From Gracilaria domingensis (Eukaryota; Rhodophyta; Florideophyceae; Gracilariales; Gracilariaceae): a DNA stretch of 64,000 nt. Position numbers and translations under genes: made by a program. A model generated the notes under the pieces. That model saw only the letters and a list, made by a program, of their open reading frames with translations, ran no database searches and was not told the DNA's origin. Every line of letters begins with the position of its first letter. Within the stretch, counting starts at the first letter, position 1. The stretch is from positions 299,616-363,615 of the forward strand of contig VCMS01000015.1 of assembly GCA_022539475.1 (NCBI GenBank), given 5' to 3'. Below are positions 41,971 to 51,609 of the stretch, in pieces.

Positions 41971-42936
41971 TGTGGTGCACAACCCGGCGACGGGAAACCC
42001 ACACAGGACGTTCGAGATCCTGCTCCCAAAGGGGATGGAAGCTCGGCTGTAGAGCCTCTGTAGCCACGGAAGCCCTGGGTGTAAAGCCAGTAGTGGGCAG
42101 AAGTAGAACCTACAGGGTGAGATGGAGAAGCCGGAACGGCGGGGAAAACCGAGAGGAAATAGGTACAAAGCAGAGGAATACTCCAAGGACTGGGCTGTAG
42201 ACTCCTAGAGGAGGCGTAGCCCGAGAGGGAAAAAGGAGAAAAGTGATCCCAAGGAAGGGAGTCGATGGCCGTGCGCAAGCAGGCAACAGGCCCGAAAGAC
42301 GGGAAAAACAAAAGAGAAACAACAAAAGAACCCAATACTAGGGCGGAAATCTGTCCTGCAATCAGGAGTAGCAAGCACACAAAAAGTTCAACCCACACTA
42401 GGTATGCAGAGATCCTGAAGCGTCCCAAGGGGAATATGCACACTTACACCTCTCGAGGTGACCCTCCGGGCGAAGTAGTACACCTGCAAGGGCAGTAGTG
42501 CCTAGAGCCCACACTCAAGATGAGTCTCAAGTGTTCCCACTTTCGAGTGGCAGTTCTCGAAGCGAGACTTGGTTGACTTTTACTGTGGGAGGTGCTGCGG
42601 CGGTCGTACCGGCCTAAGTAGTCACTAGGATAAATTATCCTAATTAATTAAAGGGGTACACACCCGATACGGGTTGCACACGTGCACGGACCCACTGTCT
42701 GGTTGTGGCACAATTAACTAATTAGAACTACTAATTTCCACTCCCTGGAGTCCACTCATTAACATTCATTCGTTTCCGTACCCCCTACCCGGGTACACGG
42801 CAACACTCCATCCACCGACCAACGGTACAACCCCTGGAGGGGTTGCATCTCATAATACATGCGGCCACGTGCACTGGCGCATCACTCTATATGAAGAGTA
42901 TTATTCCAAGTACACCCGAAATGGGTTTGCTCTACA
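41971..42936 (-). mobile_element. Solo LTR (966 bp) inserted in element C RNase H
   Basis: It starts TGTGGTGCACAACCC and ends GGGTTTGCTCTACA on the plus strand, with AACTT on both sides. Both ends conform to TG...CA. Its minus-strand start TGTAGAGCAAA is shared with the LTRs of D and of the element at 60378-61355. No interior remains, so it arose by recombination between two LTRs. The hydrophobic frame inside (42443-41952) is incidental. Confidence 0.9.
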
Positions 42937-42941
42937 AACTT

Positions 42942-44205
42942 CGATATCAAATTCCACTAGACGGAGGCGCCATCGCATTAACCTGCCAGAAGGTTCCGAT
43001 ATTCGGAAGAGCGAACGGAGAGCCGAATGGTCGGTATGCACCACAAAGTGAGTACCCATTAAGTAGGGTGCCAGTATTTTCAATGCCTAGACGAAGGCTA
43101 AGCATTCTTTCTCAGATACTGAGTAGTTCTTCTCACGAACCTTCAGTGTCCTTGACCAATATCCAATCGGTCTACGAGTTCCGACTTTCAAGGTTTGGAA
43201 CGAAGCCCAACCAACTTGGTGACCACTAGCGTCTGTGTCAACAGAATATGGTAAACCAGGAGTTGGTAAAGCCAAAACTGGTGCTGACGTCACAGCGTCC
43301 ACAAGGAACTGATTCGGAAGCTTCCGCTTTCCTGAAGGGTTCCAGCTCAACTGGCCTGCCCTTCTACAAAAGCTAGTTAAGGGGAGCCTAGATCTCGGCA
43401 GAACTCGGAACGAATCTACGATATACGTTACAAAGTCCAAGAGAAGAACAAAGTCCCGTTTGATTCGTCGGATGCTTAGCTTCCTTCAAGGACTTCATAC
43501 CAATTTCGTCAATCGAAAGTTTCCCGGGACCGATCGTATGCCCAAGATACTGAACCGAATCGGTGAAAAACTTGCACTTCTTTAACTTCAAAGTTATTCC
43601 GACATCGCGGAGAACACGCATAATTTCTCGCACATGAGACAAATGATCATCTATGTTGTTAGAAATGATGATGATGTCATCAAGATATACCAAACATGTC
43701 TTCCATTTCTATGGAGCCGGTAGAATGTCCAACGCTCTTTGGAACGTAGCGAGCGCGTTTGTGAGACTAAAAGGCATTCGTTTGAAACGATACAAGCCTT
43801 GGTGGCACACGAAACCGATTTTATCATTGCCTTCCTTGCGGATAGGAACTTGCCAATATCCCCAATCGCGGCGGGGGCCGCGAAAACCTGACCACTACCG
43901 AGTGAGTCAATGGATTTTTCCATTCGTGTAATCGGGTAGAACTCTTTAATTTTGACCGAATTGAGGCGAGGGTAATCAATACGAAATCGCCACGATCCGT
44001 CTTTCTTAGTAGCGAGTACTACCGGTGATGCCCACGGAGATTGGGGCGGTTCGATGACTCCGTCCTAAATCATCTTCTCAGCTTGAGCCTCTTCTTCTTC
44101 TCTAGCCTTAAGGCCAGCTCTATAACGGTGTTGCGCTATCGGCCGAGTGTTCGGAAGGAGATCAATTCTGTGCTCGGTAATCGAGATCTTCCCTAGGGAA
44201 CCATT
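42942..44205 (-). pseudogene. Element C reverse transcriptase-RNase H
   Basis: Broken frames give IKEFYPITRMEKSIDSLGSG (RT fingers/palm), the catalytic box VYLDDIIIISNNIDDHLSHVREIMRVLRD at 43693, SVQYLGHTIGPGKLS, and RNase H parts SVDTDASGHQVG, YWSRTLKVREKNYSVSEKECLAFV and HFVVHTDHSALRSL. They align residue for residue with D. At least four frame changes and deletions are needed. It ends at the solo LTR. Confidence 0.8.
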
Positions 44206-45130
44206 TCACGTCGGGGTAAACTCCCGCAGCATATCTCGTATTTTCTCACGATGAGTGTCTGGTACATGTTCTAGATTCAATTCTTCCGGTTCCTTAACAG
44301 GATCCTTCTGTTCTTGTCCAGGGAAACTAGCCTTTGCTTCAGGCTCTAAAGATGCGTTGGGCGTACCGACATCCGAAACGGTTGCAATTATCTCCTCTTC
44401 CCGCTCCTCAGGGTGTTGTACGCCGAGCACGTCCGCGAGAGTAACCGTTGTAGATATGACGGCGACCTGGTGCGGCATTGCTGAACCCATAACCTGGAGT
44501 CTGGTTAACCATTGAGGTTTAGGCCCCAAATGGGCTATCAAAAGCTTGAAAAACTTCTGAGGTTCAATATGAACAACTCTATTTGCGGGCAAGACGAAGA
44601 GAATCATAAAATGATTGTATCGGTTGCACGACGCGTAAACCATGCTGGTCCGAGCCCAAAGTGACCCAAGTTTAGGATTCCGCGGGAACCGAAAATTGAA
44701 CCGTAAACGAGTAGAACTTCTATCCATATTTGGACTATTCTCTGCGGCAGGGAGAGGAACTTGACACTTGAAAGCTTGCCCGAGCGGCTTCCGAACAATC
44801 GGTATGGTTGAACCATTTTCCATTTCCACACATTTGGAACGCGGACGAATCGCTTCGACAAACCTCTCGCAGAAGTCGCAGCCCAGAATAACGGGGGCAG
44901 TTAACGATTTGTTTGCGAGAAACTCCAATTGAACTGTACACTGGCCGAGCCGAACCATCAGGTCAATGAACACATCTGTTCGTAACGGATTGTTGTTTGC
45001 ATCAGCAATATCCAGCGATAGACCTTGACGAATCAACGGCCGTAACGAGGCAGGTAACAACGATTTAACCAAAAGGTTAGGACCAGCTCCTGTATCTCGA
45101 ACAATAACTGTCGAACCATAAACTGGTTTG
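44206..45130 (-). pseudogene. Element C protease and protease-RT linker
   Basis: The frame begins near TVIVRDTGAGPNLLVKSLLPASLRPLIRQG, with the retropepsin DTGA box at about 45087-45098. It continues ILGCDFCERFVEAIRPRSK, then a long linker to EHVPDTHREKIRDMLREFTPT. It is open across the point where D has a one-base frame change between protease and RT, which shows that D's change is damage rather than a programmed site. Confidence 0.8.
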
Positions 45131-45363
45131 ACAAGCCAAGCTCATCGTAAACCTTGTAGTTACGCTTGGCTCTGACCATAACCCGATACGGCGATTTCTA
45201 TACCGCACCCACGGTCGACGCAGGACACCAAAGTGTCTCGAGTTAACGTCGGAATCAGACGAGTACCTAGTAAGGATCTTGACTGGAGAGCGAGGCGATG
45301 AAGCCCCTGGCGCGACACTTCTCTACTCTGTGGGCGCCCCTCCGTTCGGGGAGACTCCTTTAA

Positions 45364-47159
45364 TTAGTTTTTCAAAGGCGAATCCACCGAAGCGGTTTTA
45401 CCTCTGTCTGAGGAGTGAAAGACCTCAGAGATTTGAACTCCTTGAGATACCGGTTCCTGGTTCGAGACTGATGCAACGGTATTCGGCAAGAACAGCGAAC
45501 GGATCTGTTGGTAAGACAACTTCGGAACGCGCGCACGTTCGTCTTCCCTAAGGGACTCATAAGCTTCGATCTTTTTCCACATATCTTTCAGATTGAACTG
45601 ACAGTGGGTCGAAACATGACCACGATGGTAGCAAACATGGAAGCTAGGCGTTGACCTATCGAAGGGTGGACGGGTATCCGTACGGTTATCTATCCGATGT
45701 TGCGGAGTGGTGTTATCCCGCCAACCGGGTCTACTGAAGCTTGTGGTGTTTTCGGCGTACGAGACCTTCGGTGATACCACCTGTGTTCTCGCCTACAGAG
45801 CCGAGTCTTCCTCACACGAAATTGAGGTTGAAGGAAACTCCGTACTAAGCCAGGACTGTCTGCCCCGGATTTGCGCCAAATGCACATTATCCACTCCTTG
45901 ATTTTCTGGAGAACGGTAGACTAACGAGAGTGATCGCGAGTTCCCCGCGTGGAGTATCCTAGAAGACCGATTCTTCGGGTGTTGAATAGCACGCAAAGCA
46001 TCTACCTCTGCCTGGGCGAACTGAACCAGCTTCAGGTAGGTTGCTTTTCTGTCGGATTCCCGATACCGGGACACAAGTGTCCTGATGGCAGGATCTGAAC
46101 CATCGCAAAACAAAGTGCATCGCTCAGAGTGAGAATACACATTTCCACAACGATGAAAAGCCTTATTGAGGCGAGCCGAATAAAGCGTTTCCGCTTCTCC
46201 GGATATCTGTTTTGGCGCGTTTTGTATCGCGTAAAGCCAAGATGGCGGACTGGATCGCAGTAACAGTAGCTTATGACTTCAAAAGGTGCTGAACAGCTTC
46301 CCGCCAACAAGTTACACCTCCCTCTGAGGCACGGGAAACTCCCATGACGGAGCGAAACTGATCTTCAGTCATTTATTTAAGGAAATACGATAGTGCTACG
46401 AAAGCCTGGGTTTCATTCATCATGAGTATGTCGGCTTCCGATACGAAACGGGCGAGAAACCACAGTACCAAAATTGAGTCTTCACTATTGAAAGCGTGTT
46501 CCTTCAGCGTGAGGTCCATCCTCTTGATACAGTCCTTCACACGACCTGTCCCACCGGGAGTACGATCAAGTGACGAATCGTCTAAGCGATAATATCGATA
46601 CGATTACAGTTTCCGAAACAGGATATTAGATGGCTTCCAACCCTTTGAGTCCAATGTGCCTCCTTCCCTTCTCGCGGGTCATGATGGTGCCGTGCGCAGC
46701 ATAAGTAACCTTAAACCGCGTTGGTCGTTCGCGGCAGTCACGATATCCATCATTGGACGAGTCAGATGACGAAGTGGTAGAACTGTCCGAGTCGGAGTCA
46801 GAACGAACCAAACGGTATTCATACGTAGGCGGTCGGTTCCTTCGGAACTTCTTTGAAGAATGACGGATTGAAACCCGAGGGCGGGCATCTTCATTTGCTT
46901 GGGCTGCAATGAACTCTTCATCCGCCCGGAAAGTGCCCTTAATTGTATCGATGCAACTCTGGGCTCGCTCCATCATACTCTGGAGAGTCTCGAAACGAGT
47001 TTCGATGTTCGCTACGAATATGGTCGGAGCACCGAAACCTTCCAACGTGGGGTTAATATCCTTACGCATCGTGTGTAGTTCTGAACTAACATATCAAACT
47101 TGGGCTTCCTCGACACGAGCTCGAAGAGTCTGAATGTCCTGCAAGTGATCGGTACTGTA
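45364..47159 (-). pseudogene. Element C gag (part left of the MITE)
   Basis: Frames 47159-46626 (HLQDIQTLRARVEEAQV, after a stop MRKDINPTLEGFGAPTIFV, then a Ser/Asp tract and GRRHIGLKGLEAI), 46140-45793 (CTLFCDGSDPAIRTLVSRYRESDRKATYLKLVQFAQAE) and 45780-45364 align with D gag. The zinc knuckle is damaged: FX2CX4HX4C, where D has CX2CX4HX4C. The frame ends PLKN-TAA at G-AAA-AAC-TAA, the same context as D (QKN-TGA). Confidence 0.8.
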
Positions 47160-47408
47160 CACCCCTTTATACAGTGCACCCCCCTGTCAAGCGACCAAAA
47201 GTGCACTGCAGGGAGTGTGCACTGAACAAAGATGACGAGTCTTTTACTTCATATCTCATTCAGGCTCGTTTGCCGAAAGCCCTTCGGTATACGGGTTTGA
47301 GAAACTCTCTGCAGCTCACGTTGATGTACACGTATTCCACGTAAGCAGGTTCGTGTCTCGACATAAATAGTGCACTGAAAGGAGTGTGCATTGTTAAAAG
47401 GGTGCACT
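47160..47408. mobile_element. 249-bp hAT-type MITE in element C gag
   Basis: GTACTGTA, eight bases, flanks the insert on both sides (47152-47159 and 47409-47416). Excision leaves the gag sequence RAYYSTDHLQDIQ in frame. The ends CACCCCTTTATACAGTGCAC and AGTGCACCCTTTTAACA (reverse complement of the right end) are imperfect inverted repeats offset by four bases. Six GTGCAC/GTGCAT motifs sit in the two subterminal regions, a pattern expected of transposase-binding sites. It is too small to encode a protein. Confidence 0.8.
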
Positions 47409-47524
47409 GTACTGTAGTACGCCCGATTGGTGGGGGATTGTGCCAGACTAAATGGTGACATCACCAGGCTCTGAGCCCGGGTGTCTACTGTACCACGTGG
47501 AACGCGTATGGGCACGGACGACAA
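47409..47524 (-). pseudogene. Element C gag, segment right of the MITE
   Basis: The minus-strand frame VPRGTVDTRAQSLVMSPFSLAQSPTNRAYYST precedes the MITE and joins directly to the main part of gag once the MITE is removed. The true gag start is not visible: AT-rich sequence (47525-47591) and then element D follow. Confidence 0.6.
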
Positions 47525-47591
47525 GGACTAATTAGTTTATTTTCATTAATTTAGAATTAATATTTACTAGGTAGTGTAGATATGTGGCCGG

Positions 47592-47596
47592 GATGG
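47592..47596. repeat. Target-site duplication of element D, left copy (GATGG)
   Basis: GATGG precedes the 5' LTR and is repeated at 59545-59549 after the 3' LTR. Confidence 0.95.
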
Positions 47597-48570
47597 TGTA
47601 GAGCAACGCATTTTGCGTGGTTATCAGGATGATGCGCCTCATATACTCAGGGGAGTGATACGAGGATGCACTCGAAGAGTTATGAGTTGGACCCAATTTT
47701 GGCGGTTACTTTTGGAACGGCTTTCCCACAGTTACCTGTAATCAGGGTTGCCATTGCTGGCCAATACCGCTAGGTGGACGCGTGTACTACACCACCGTGT
47801 GTGTGCATATTACGGGACAATAGGTAGTGCACCTGAGGTGCCTGACACTGGGCTAGCCACGTGTACGGACCCCTGCGGGTGTGCACCACGTGTAAATAGT
47901 TAGTTTAGACCTACTTAGGTGAGCTCGACCTCGTCGTCGCGAGCACCTTTGTAAAGTCAACCCGAGCACTTCTAAGTGAACTCTTTGTCGAGTAGCGCTC
48001 TCTTGAATAGACTCTACACGAGTGAGGCTCTGGCGCCAACCGCCTACGTGGGTTATCACTCTCGCGAATATAGCCACGTCTGGTTACGGTGGTCCTACCC
48101 TCTCGGTACCTTTGAGGAACATCTGTCGTTGATGTCGGGACCTGAGGGTCGTACCGAGGAGGTATAGGACTAGATTACGAAGTGATCCGACTCTGTATAG
48201 AGTTTTGCCGTGTTTACGGAAACCCGTGCATTACCGTTGGAGGATCTCGCCCCGCTCCGGGCACAGTGCCGAGGAGGCCCTACCCGTCGCGTGTGGGTGT
48301 TGTTTGGTTGTTGTTTTCTGTTGCTTTCCCTCTCGGGACTACACCTGTCGTTGGTCGTGTTTCATCGTTGCCGATACCACCCCATCTCTGGAGTTTCTCA
48401 TCGTTTCCTCACCACGTGGCCTAGCACCTCTGTAGGTATAGCCAGTTGCCACTTCGGCCTTACAACCGAGTTACGGTGGTACAGAGGGCTCTGTCACTGG
48501 TCTGCCATCTCTCACGAGAGCGGACCTTCTGACAGTCTAGTGGGTTTCACTCTTCCGAGTTTGCCCCACA
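47597..48570 (+). repeat. Element D 5' LTR
   Basis: 974 bp, TGTAGAGCAACG...TTTGCCCCACA. Frames that appear inside it occur identically in the 3' LTR and are not genes. Confidence 0.95.
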
Positions 48571-48573
48571 AAG

Positions 48574-48591
48574 TGGTCTCCCGACTTAGAA
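48574..48591 (+). promoter_or_regulatory. Element D primer binding site
   Basis: TGGTCTCCCGACTTAGAA, three bases after the LTR. It is the exact complement of the tRNA end seen in element B. Confidence 0.9.
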
Positions 48592-48814
48592 CCGTTTTAG
48601 GTCACTGTCGTGGAATTGACTTGATTGTTGACGGATCACCGTTTTCTGACAACGATCAGGGGACTCTTTAGAGTTTTGGAGGTTGACAACTTTTGAACGT
48701 GAACCGCTGACGTGGTGGTTTACCGAGAAGGTTTATTGAGTTTTCTTGTTCTTTGGAGACTCGTGTACGAGTTTAACTGGATCATCTGGATCAGATTGCT
48801 TACTGGTTTTCAGT

Positions 48815-50884
48815 ATGCCGCAACCGCCTCGAGGTTCTCGAGCTGGTTCAGCGCGGTCGTCAGCTGCGGTTCCACCCGTTGCACTGACGTCCCGGTCTAT
48901 CCCAGATGAGGCGCTACCTCTTGAGGTCGTTCCCCGCCCCCGGAGAACGCGTTCAGTTACGGAAGCACCTAAGGAAAATGTGGGTTCTGCTCAACCCGTC
49001 GTTGAGACACCATCCATGGTTAACCCTAACGCTGCTACCGTAGCCGAGTTGGCTAGGTTGGAATCCCGCTTGGATACTAATCACGCTGCTCACGTGGAAC
49101 TCCTACAGGATGTTACCTCGTTGAGGACGCAGGTTGATAATGCCCAGGTGAGGGATGTCTCAGGAGACTTACGTCTTCTGAGAAGGGACGTGAATTCCAT
49201 TATGGAAAATCTGGGTACCCCAGACGTCTTCGTCACGGAGTACCGGGCATTTGTCGAGAAAATGCGCACCGATATCGGTCGAATTCGTTCGCGCTTGGAA
49301 ACGCTGGAGGATACAATCCGTCTGGATGAAGCTGTGGACGCACAGGTTTCTCAAGGAAATCCATCTGCGGATGAAGACCATCGTTCGGTGAAGCAGAAAC
49401 GTCGACACCCAAAACGAGTTCACTATGATTCGGATTCATCGCGCTCTGACTCGAGCGGCATGACTGAAGACAGTTCGTCAGATTCATCTGATAGTGATGA
49501 CAACCGTCATAGGTCACGTTCGACACGGTCGAAAGCGACGCAGTCTACTCAGGCAGTGATGAGATCACGCGTGAAAGGACGGCGCCACTTGGGACTCAAA
49601 GAGTTAAAGCCGACGGACCCGCTCTACACAAAGCTGTTGTCGTACCGCTATTATCGGTTGGAAGATGTTACTTCGAATCGCTCCTCGCGAGGAACCGGTA
49701 AGGTGAAGGACTACATTCGAAGGTTGAATGTTACCCTTGAAACAAGGAAGTTCTCGGGGAAAGATCCTATCCTTATCTTGGATTTCCTTCCCAGGTTCGT
49801 CCAGGAGGCCGATATACTCGGTATGAGTGAAGCACAGGCATATGTGGCACTGCCGTACTTCCTAACAGGGACTGCGGAAGATCAGTACAACTCAGTTCGA
49901 GGAACCTCGAGAGCCTCGGAAGGAGGAGTCACGTGTTGGCCGGAAGCCGTGAACTACCTTCTCAGGTCGTACGCGACTTCCAACGCGATTTACAGCGCTA
50001 CTCTTGCTGTTCGCGACACTAGACAGAAGAGTGGAGAATCTGAAACGGTTTATTCAACGCGGTTGAACAAAGCGTTTCACCGATGTGGTAATGTGTATTC
50101 CGCACAGGAGCGGTGTACCATGTTTGTTGATGGTTTGGACCCCACCATTCGGTCGTTGGTCGCTCGCCGACGCGAGGAAAAACGCCGAATGACGTACCTA
50201 GAGTTGGTTAATTACGCCCAGGCGGAAGGAGAGACGTATCGAGCCCGCAACCCGGGGCATCGCCGCTCGAAAGCGCTACTCGCGGAGAGTTCGTCACCAT
50301 CGATGTCGGTTTTGCGACGTGAAACCGCTGTCGGTGATGCTGATAACGTCCACTTCATCGGAAGTAACCCCGATTCTTACGGATCTACGGACCTGCCGTC
50401 AACCTCGATTCCGAGCACGGAAGAAGACCCCGCATTGTACGCCCAAAGTGTCCGGGTGCCTGCAGCCCCGCTGCCTTACGCTAACAATTCGTCGCGTCTG
50501 AACCGTCCAGGGTGGAAGGACACAGCACCACAACGTCGAGTGGACAATCGCCCTCGCGACAAACCGGCCTCGGTCATATGTTACCAGTGCTACCTTCCAG
50601 GTCACGTATCGACGCAGTGCGTATTTCCGCCGTCGCACCGGCCGAAAATTATTGCGTATTACGACGCCCTCACGCCCGAGAAAAAGGAATCTGTTCCACG
50701 AAAGGAATATGATAAGGCCAGAGCTGAACTGGGATTACCGGTTCCGGTCTATGCTCAGCCCTCCGTTCCGGCACAGGCCCCTTCGAACCAGGTTCAAGGC
50801 GAAGTACCCACGCATGGGGTTCAGTTAGGCCCCCCGAACGGAGTTCAGGCACCGAATTCGGTGAGCCCCGTTCAGAAAAACTGA
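48815..50884 (+). CDS. Element D gag polyprotein
   Basis: ATG 48815 (MPQPPRGSRAGSARSS) was chosen because the frame upstream to 48746 lacks an ATG. 689 residues. Order: a Pro/Arg-rich start; a coiled region (residues ~70-160, LARLESRLDTNHAAHVELLQDVTSLRTQV); a Ser/Asp tract; a Retrotrans_gag-like domain (FSGKDPILILDFLPRFVQEADILGMSEAQAYVALPYFLTG) and its C-terminal half (RCTMFVDGLDPTIRSLVARRREEKRRMTYLELVNYAQAE); then a zinc knuckle CX2CX4HX4C at 50579-50620 (CYQCYLPGHVSTQC). It ends KN-TGA at the candidate frameshift site. It forms the capsid and packages element RNA. Confidence 0.9.
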   Translation: MPQPPRGSRAGSARSSAAVPPVALTSRSIPDEALPLEVVPRPRRTRSVTEAPKENVGSAQPVVETPSMVNPNAATVAELARLESRLDTNHAAHVELLQDVTSLRTQVDNAQVRDVSGDLRLLRRDVNSIMENLGTPDVFVTEYRAFVEKMRTDIGRIRSRLETLEDTIRLDEAVDAQVSQGNPSADEDHRSVKQKRRHPKRVHYDSDSSRSDSSGMTEDSSSDSSDSDDNRHRSRSTRSKATQSTQAVMRSRVKGRRHLGLKELKPTDPLYTKLLSYRYYRLEDVTSNRSSRGTGKVKDYIRRLNVTLETRKFSGKDPILILDFLPRFVQEADILGMSEAQAYVALPYFLTGTAEDQYNSVRGTSRASEGGVTCWPEAVNYLLRSYATSNAIYSATLAVRDTRQKSGESETVYSTRLNKAFHRCGNVYSAQERCTMFVDGLDPTIRSLVARRREEKRRMTYLELVNYAQAEGETYRARNPGHRRSKALLAESSSPSMSVLRRETAVGDADNVHFIGSNPDSYGSTDLPSTSIPSTEEDPALYAQSVRVPAAPLPYANNSSRLNRPGWKDTAPQRRVDNRPRDKPASVICYQCYLPGHVSTQCVFPPSHRPKIIAYYDALTPEKKESVPRKEYDKARAELGLPVPVYAQPSVPAQAPSNQVQGEVPTHGVQLGPPNGVQAPNSVSPVQKN
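50875..50884 (+). promoter_or_regulatory. Candidate -1 ribosomal frameshift site at the gag stop
   Basis: The last gag codons are AAA AAC TGA, preceded by G (G AAA AAC). Slipping back one base on these codons gives the frame that continues CTG ACT TCG GGA GTT TCC CCT, the open protease frame. Element C has G AAA AAC TAA at the same place, and its -1 frame reads LIKGVSPNGGAPTE against LTSGVSPTGEAPSE in D. AAAAAC is a known slippery core; the leading G makes it non-ideal. Confidence 0.6.
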
Positions 50885-51609
50885 CTTCGGGAGTTTCCCC
50901 TACGGGAGAGGCGCCTTCCGAGCCGAAGTTGAAGGCGCCCGAGGCGTCACAGCTTCGCTCCCCAGCTGTTAGAATCCTTTCAAGGATAGCGGCTACAACT
51001 GACGTGAGCTCAGAACACCTTTCGGTTCTACGTCGTCCGTGGATACGGTCCCGTAATCTCCGTATTCCGGAAAGAGTTCTTGTGATGGCCAAGAGAAACT
51101 ACAAAGTTTATGCCGATCTTGGCTTGTCTAACCAGTTCATGGTTCGACAGTTGTCTGTGTTGGATACAGGAGCTGCACCGAACCTGATTCACCTTGAGTT
51201 GGTGCCACCCGCGCTACGGGATGAAATTCGTCATGGTCCAGGTTTGGACATCGCGGATGCCAACAATAACCCGTTGCGTACTCTCGGGTACATACCTCTC
51301 ATGGTACGATTAGGAACCTGTATGGTTAAAGTGGATTTCATGGTTTGCAAAAGCATTGCCGCACCGGTGATACTCGGTTGTGACTTTTGTCATCGTTTTG
51401 TTGAAGCGATTCGACCTCGAGCTCGAGTTGTTACCATGGATGATGGTTCCGAAATACCGATTGTAAGGAAACCGCTAAAGAGAGCTACACGCAAGCGCGT
51501 CCCGCTCCCTGCTGCACAGGAAGTTCCAACCGTCGACCCGGTATCATCTAAGCTCCATGTGGCTCATGCCATCGCAATCCCTGCGCATCCCAAGTTTGGG
51601 TCACCATAA
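50881..51609 (+). CDS. Element D protease (pol N-terminal part)
   Basis: The frame is open from the gag stop. The retropepsin box LDTGAAPNL has D-T-G-A at 51163-51174, followed by GLDIADANNNPLRTLGYIPLMVRLG and VILGCDFCHRFVEAIRPRARV. It has no ATG of its own near the start, so it should be made as a gag-pol fusion by -1 frameshifting. It ends at TAA 51607-51609, one base out of phase with RT. Element C is continuous here, so this is probably a single-base lesion. Confidence 0.85.
   Translation: MTSGVSPTGEAPSEPKLKAPEASQLRSPAVRILSRIAATTDVSSEHLSVLRRPWIRSRNLRIPERVLVMAKRNYKVYADLGLSNQFMVRQLSVLDTGAAPNLIHLELVPPALRDEIRHGPGLDIADANNNPLRTLGYIPLMVRLGTCMVKVDFMVCKSIAAPVILGCDFCHRFVEAIRPRARVVTMDDGSEIPIVRKPLKRATRKRVPLPAAQEVPTVDPVSSKLHVAHAIAIPAHPKFGSP

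Larger units (their letters stand above)
40394..47524 (-). mobile_element. Element C: degenerate Ty3/gypsy element, close relative of D, with two later insertions
   Basis: Minus-strand order: gag (47524-45364), protease (DTGA near 45090), RT (YLDD), RNase H, integrase (to 40394). Protein similarity to D is high throughout (for example IADANNNPLRTDV versus IADANNNPLRTLG; LRRDLYWPAMAVDCYAVR versus LRRDFYWPSMALDCYAVR). A solo LTR (41971-42936) interrupts RNase H and a 249-bp MITE (47160-47408) interrupts gag. Neither LTR of C itself is visible here: the left end stops at the hAT relic. The right end is lost in the insertion that includes D, unless the element at 60001-61355 is its 5' end. Confidence 0.85.

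Noticed and set aside
41952-42443. A 163-codon hydrophobic frame that looks like a membrane protein
   Set aside because: It lies almost entirely within the solo LTR and crosses its target-site boundary.
48182-48671. Overlapping frames of 76-153 codons near the end of the 5' LTR of D, repeated at 59156-59591
   Set aside because: They lie in the LTR, occur in both copies, overlap in different frames and have no protein features.
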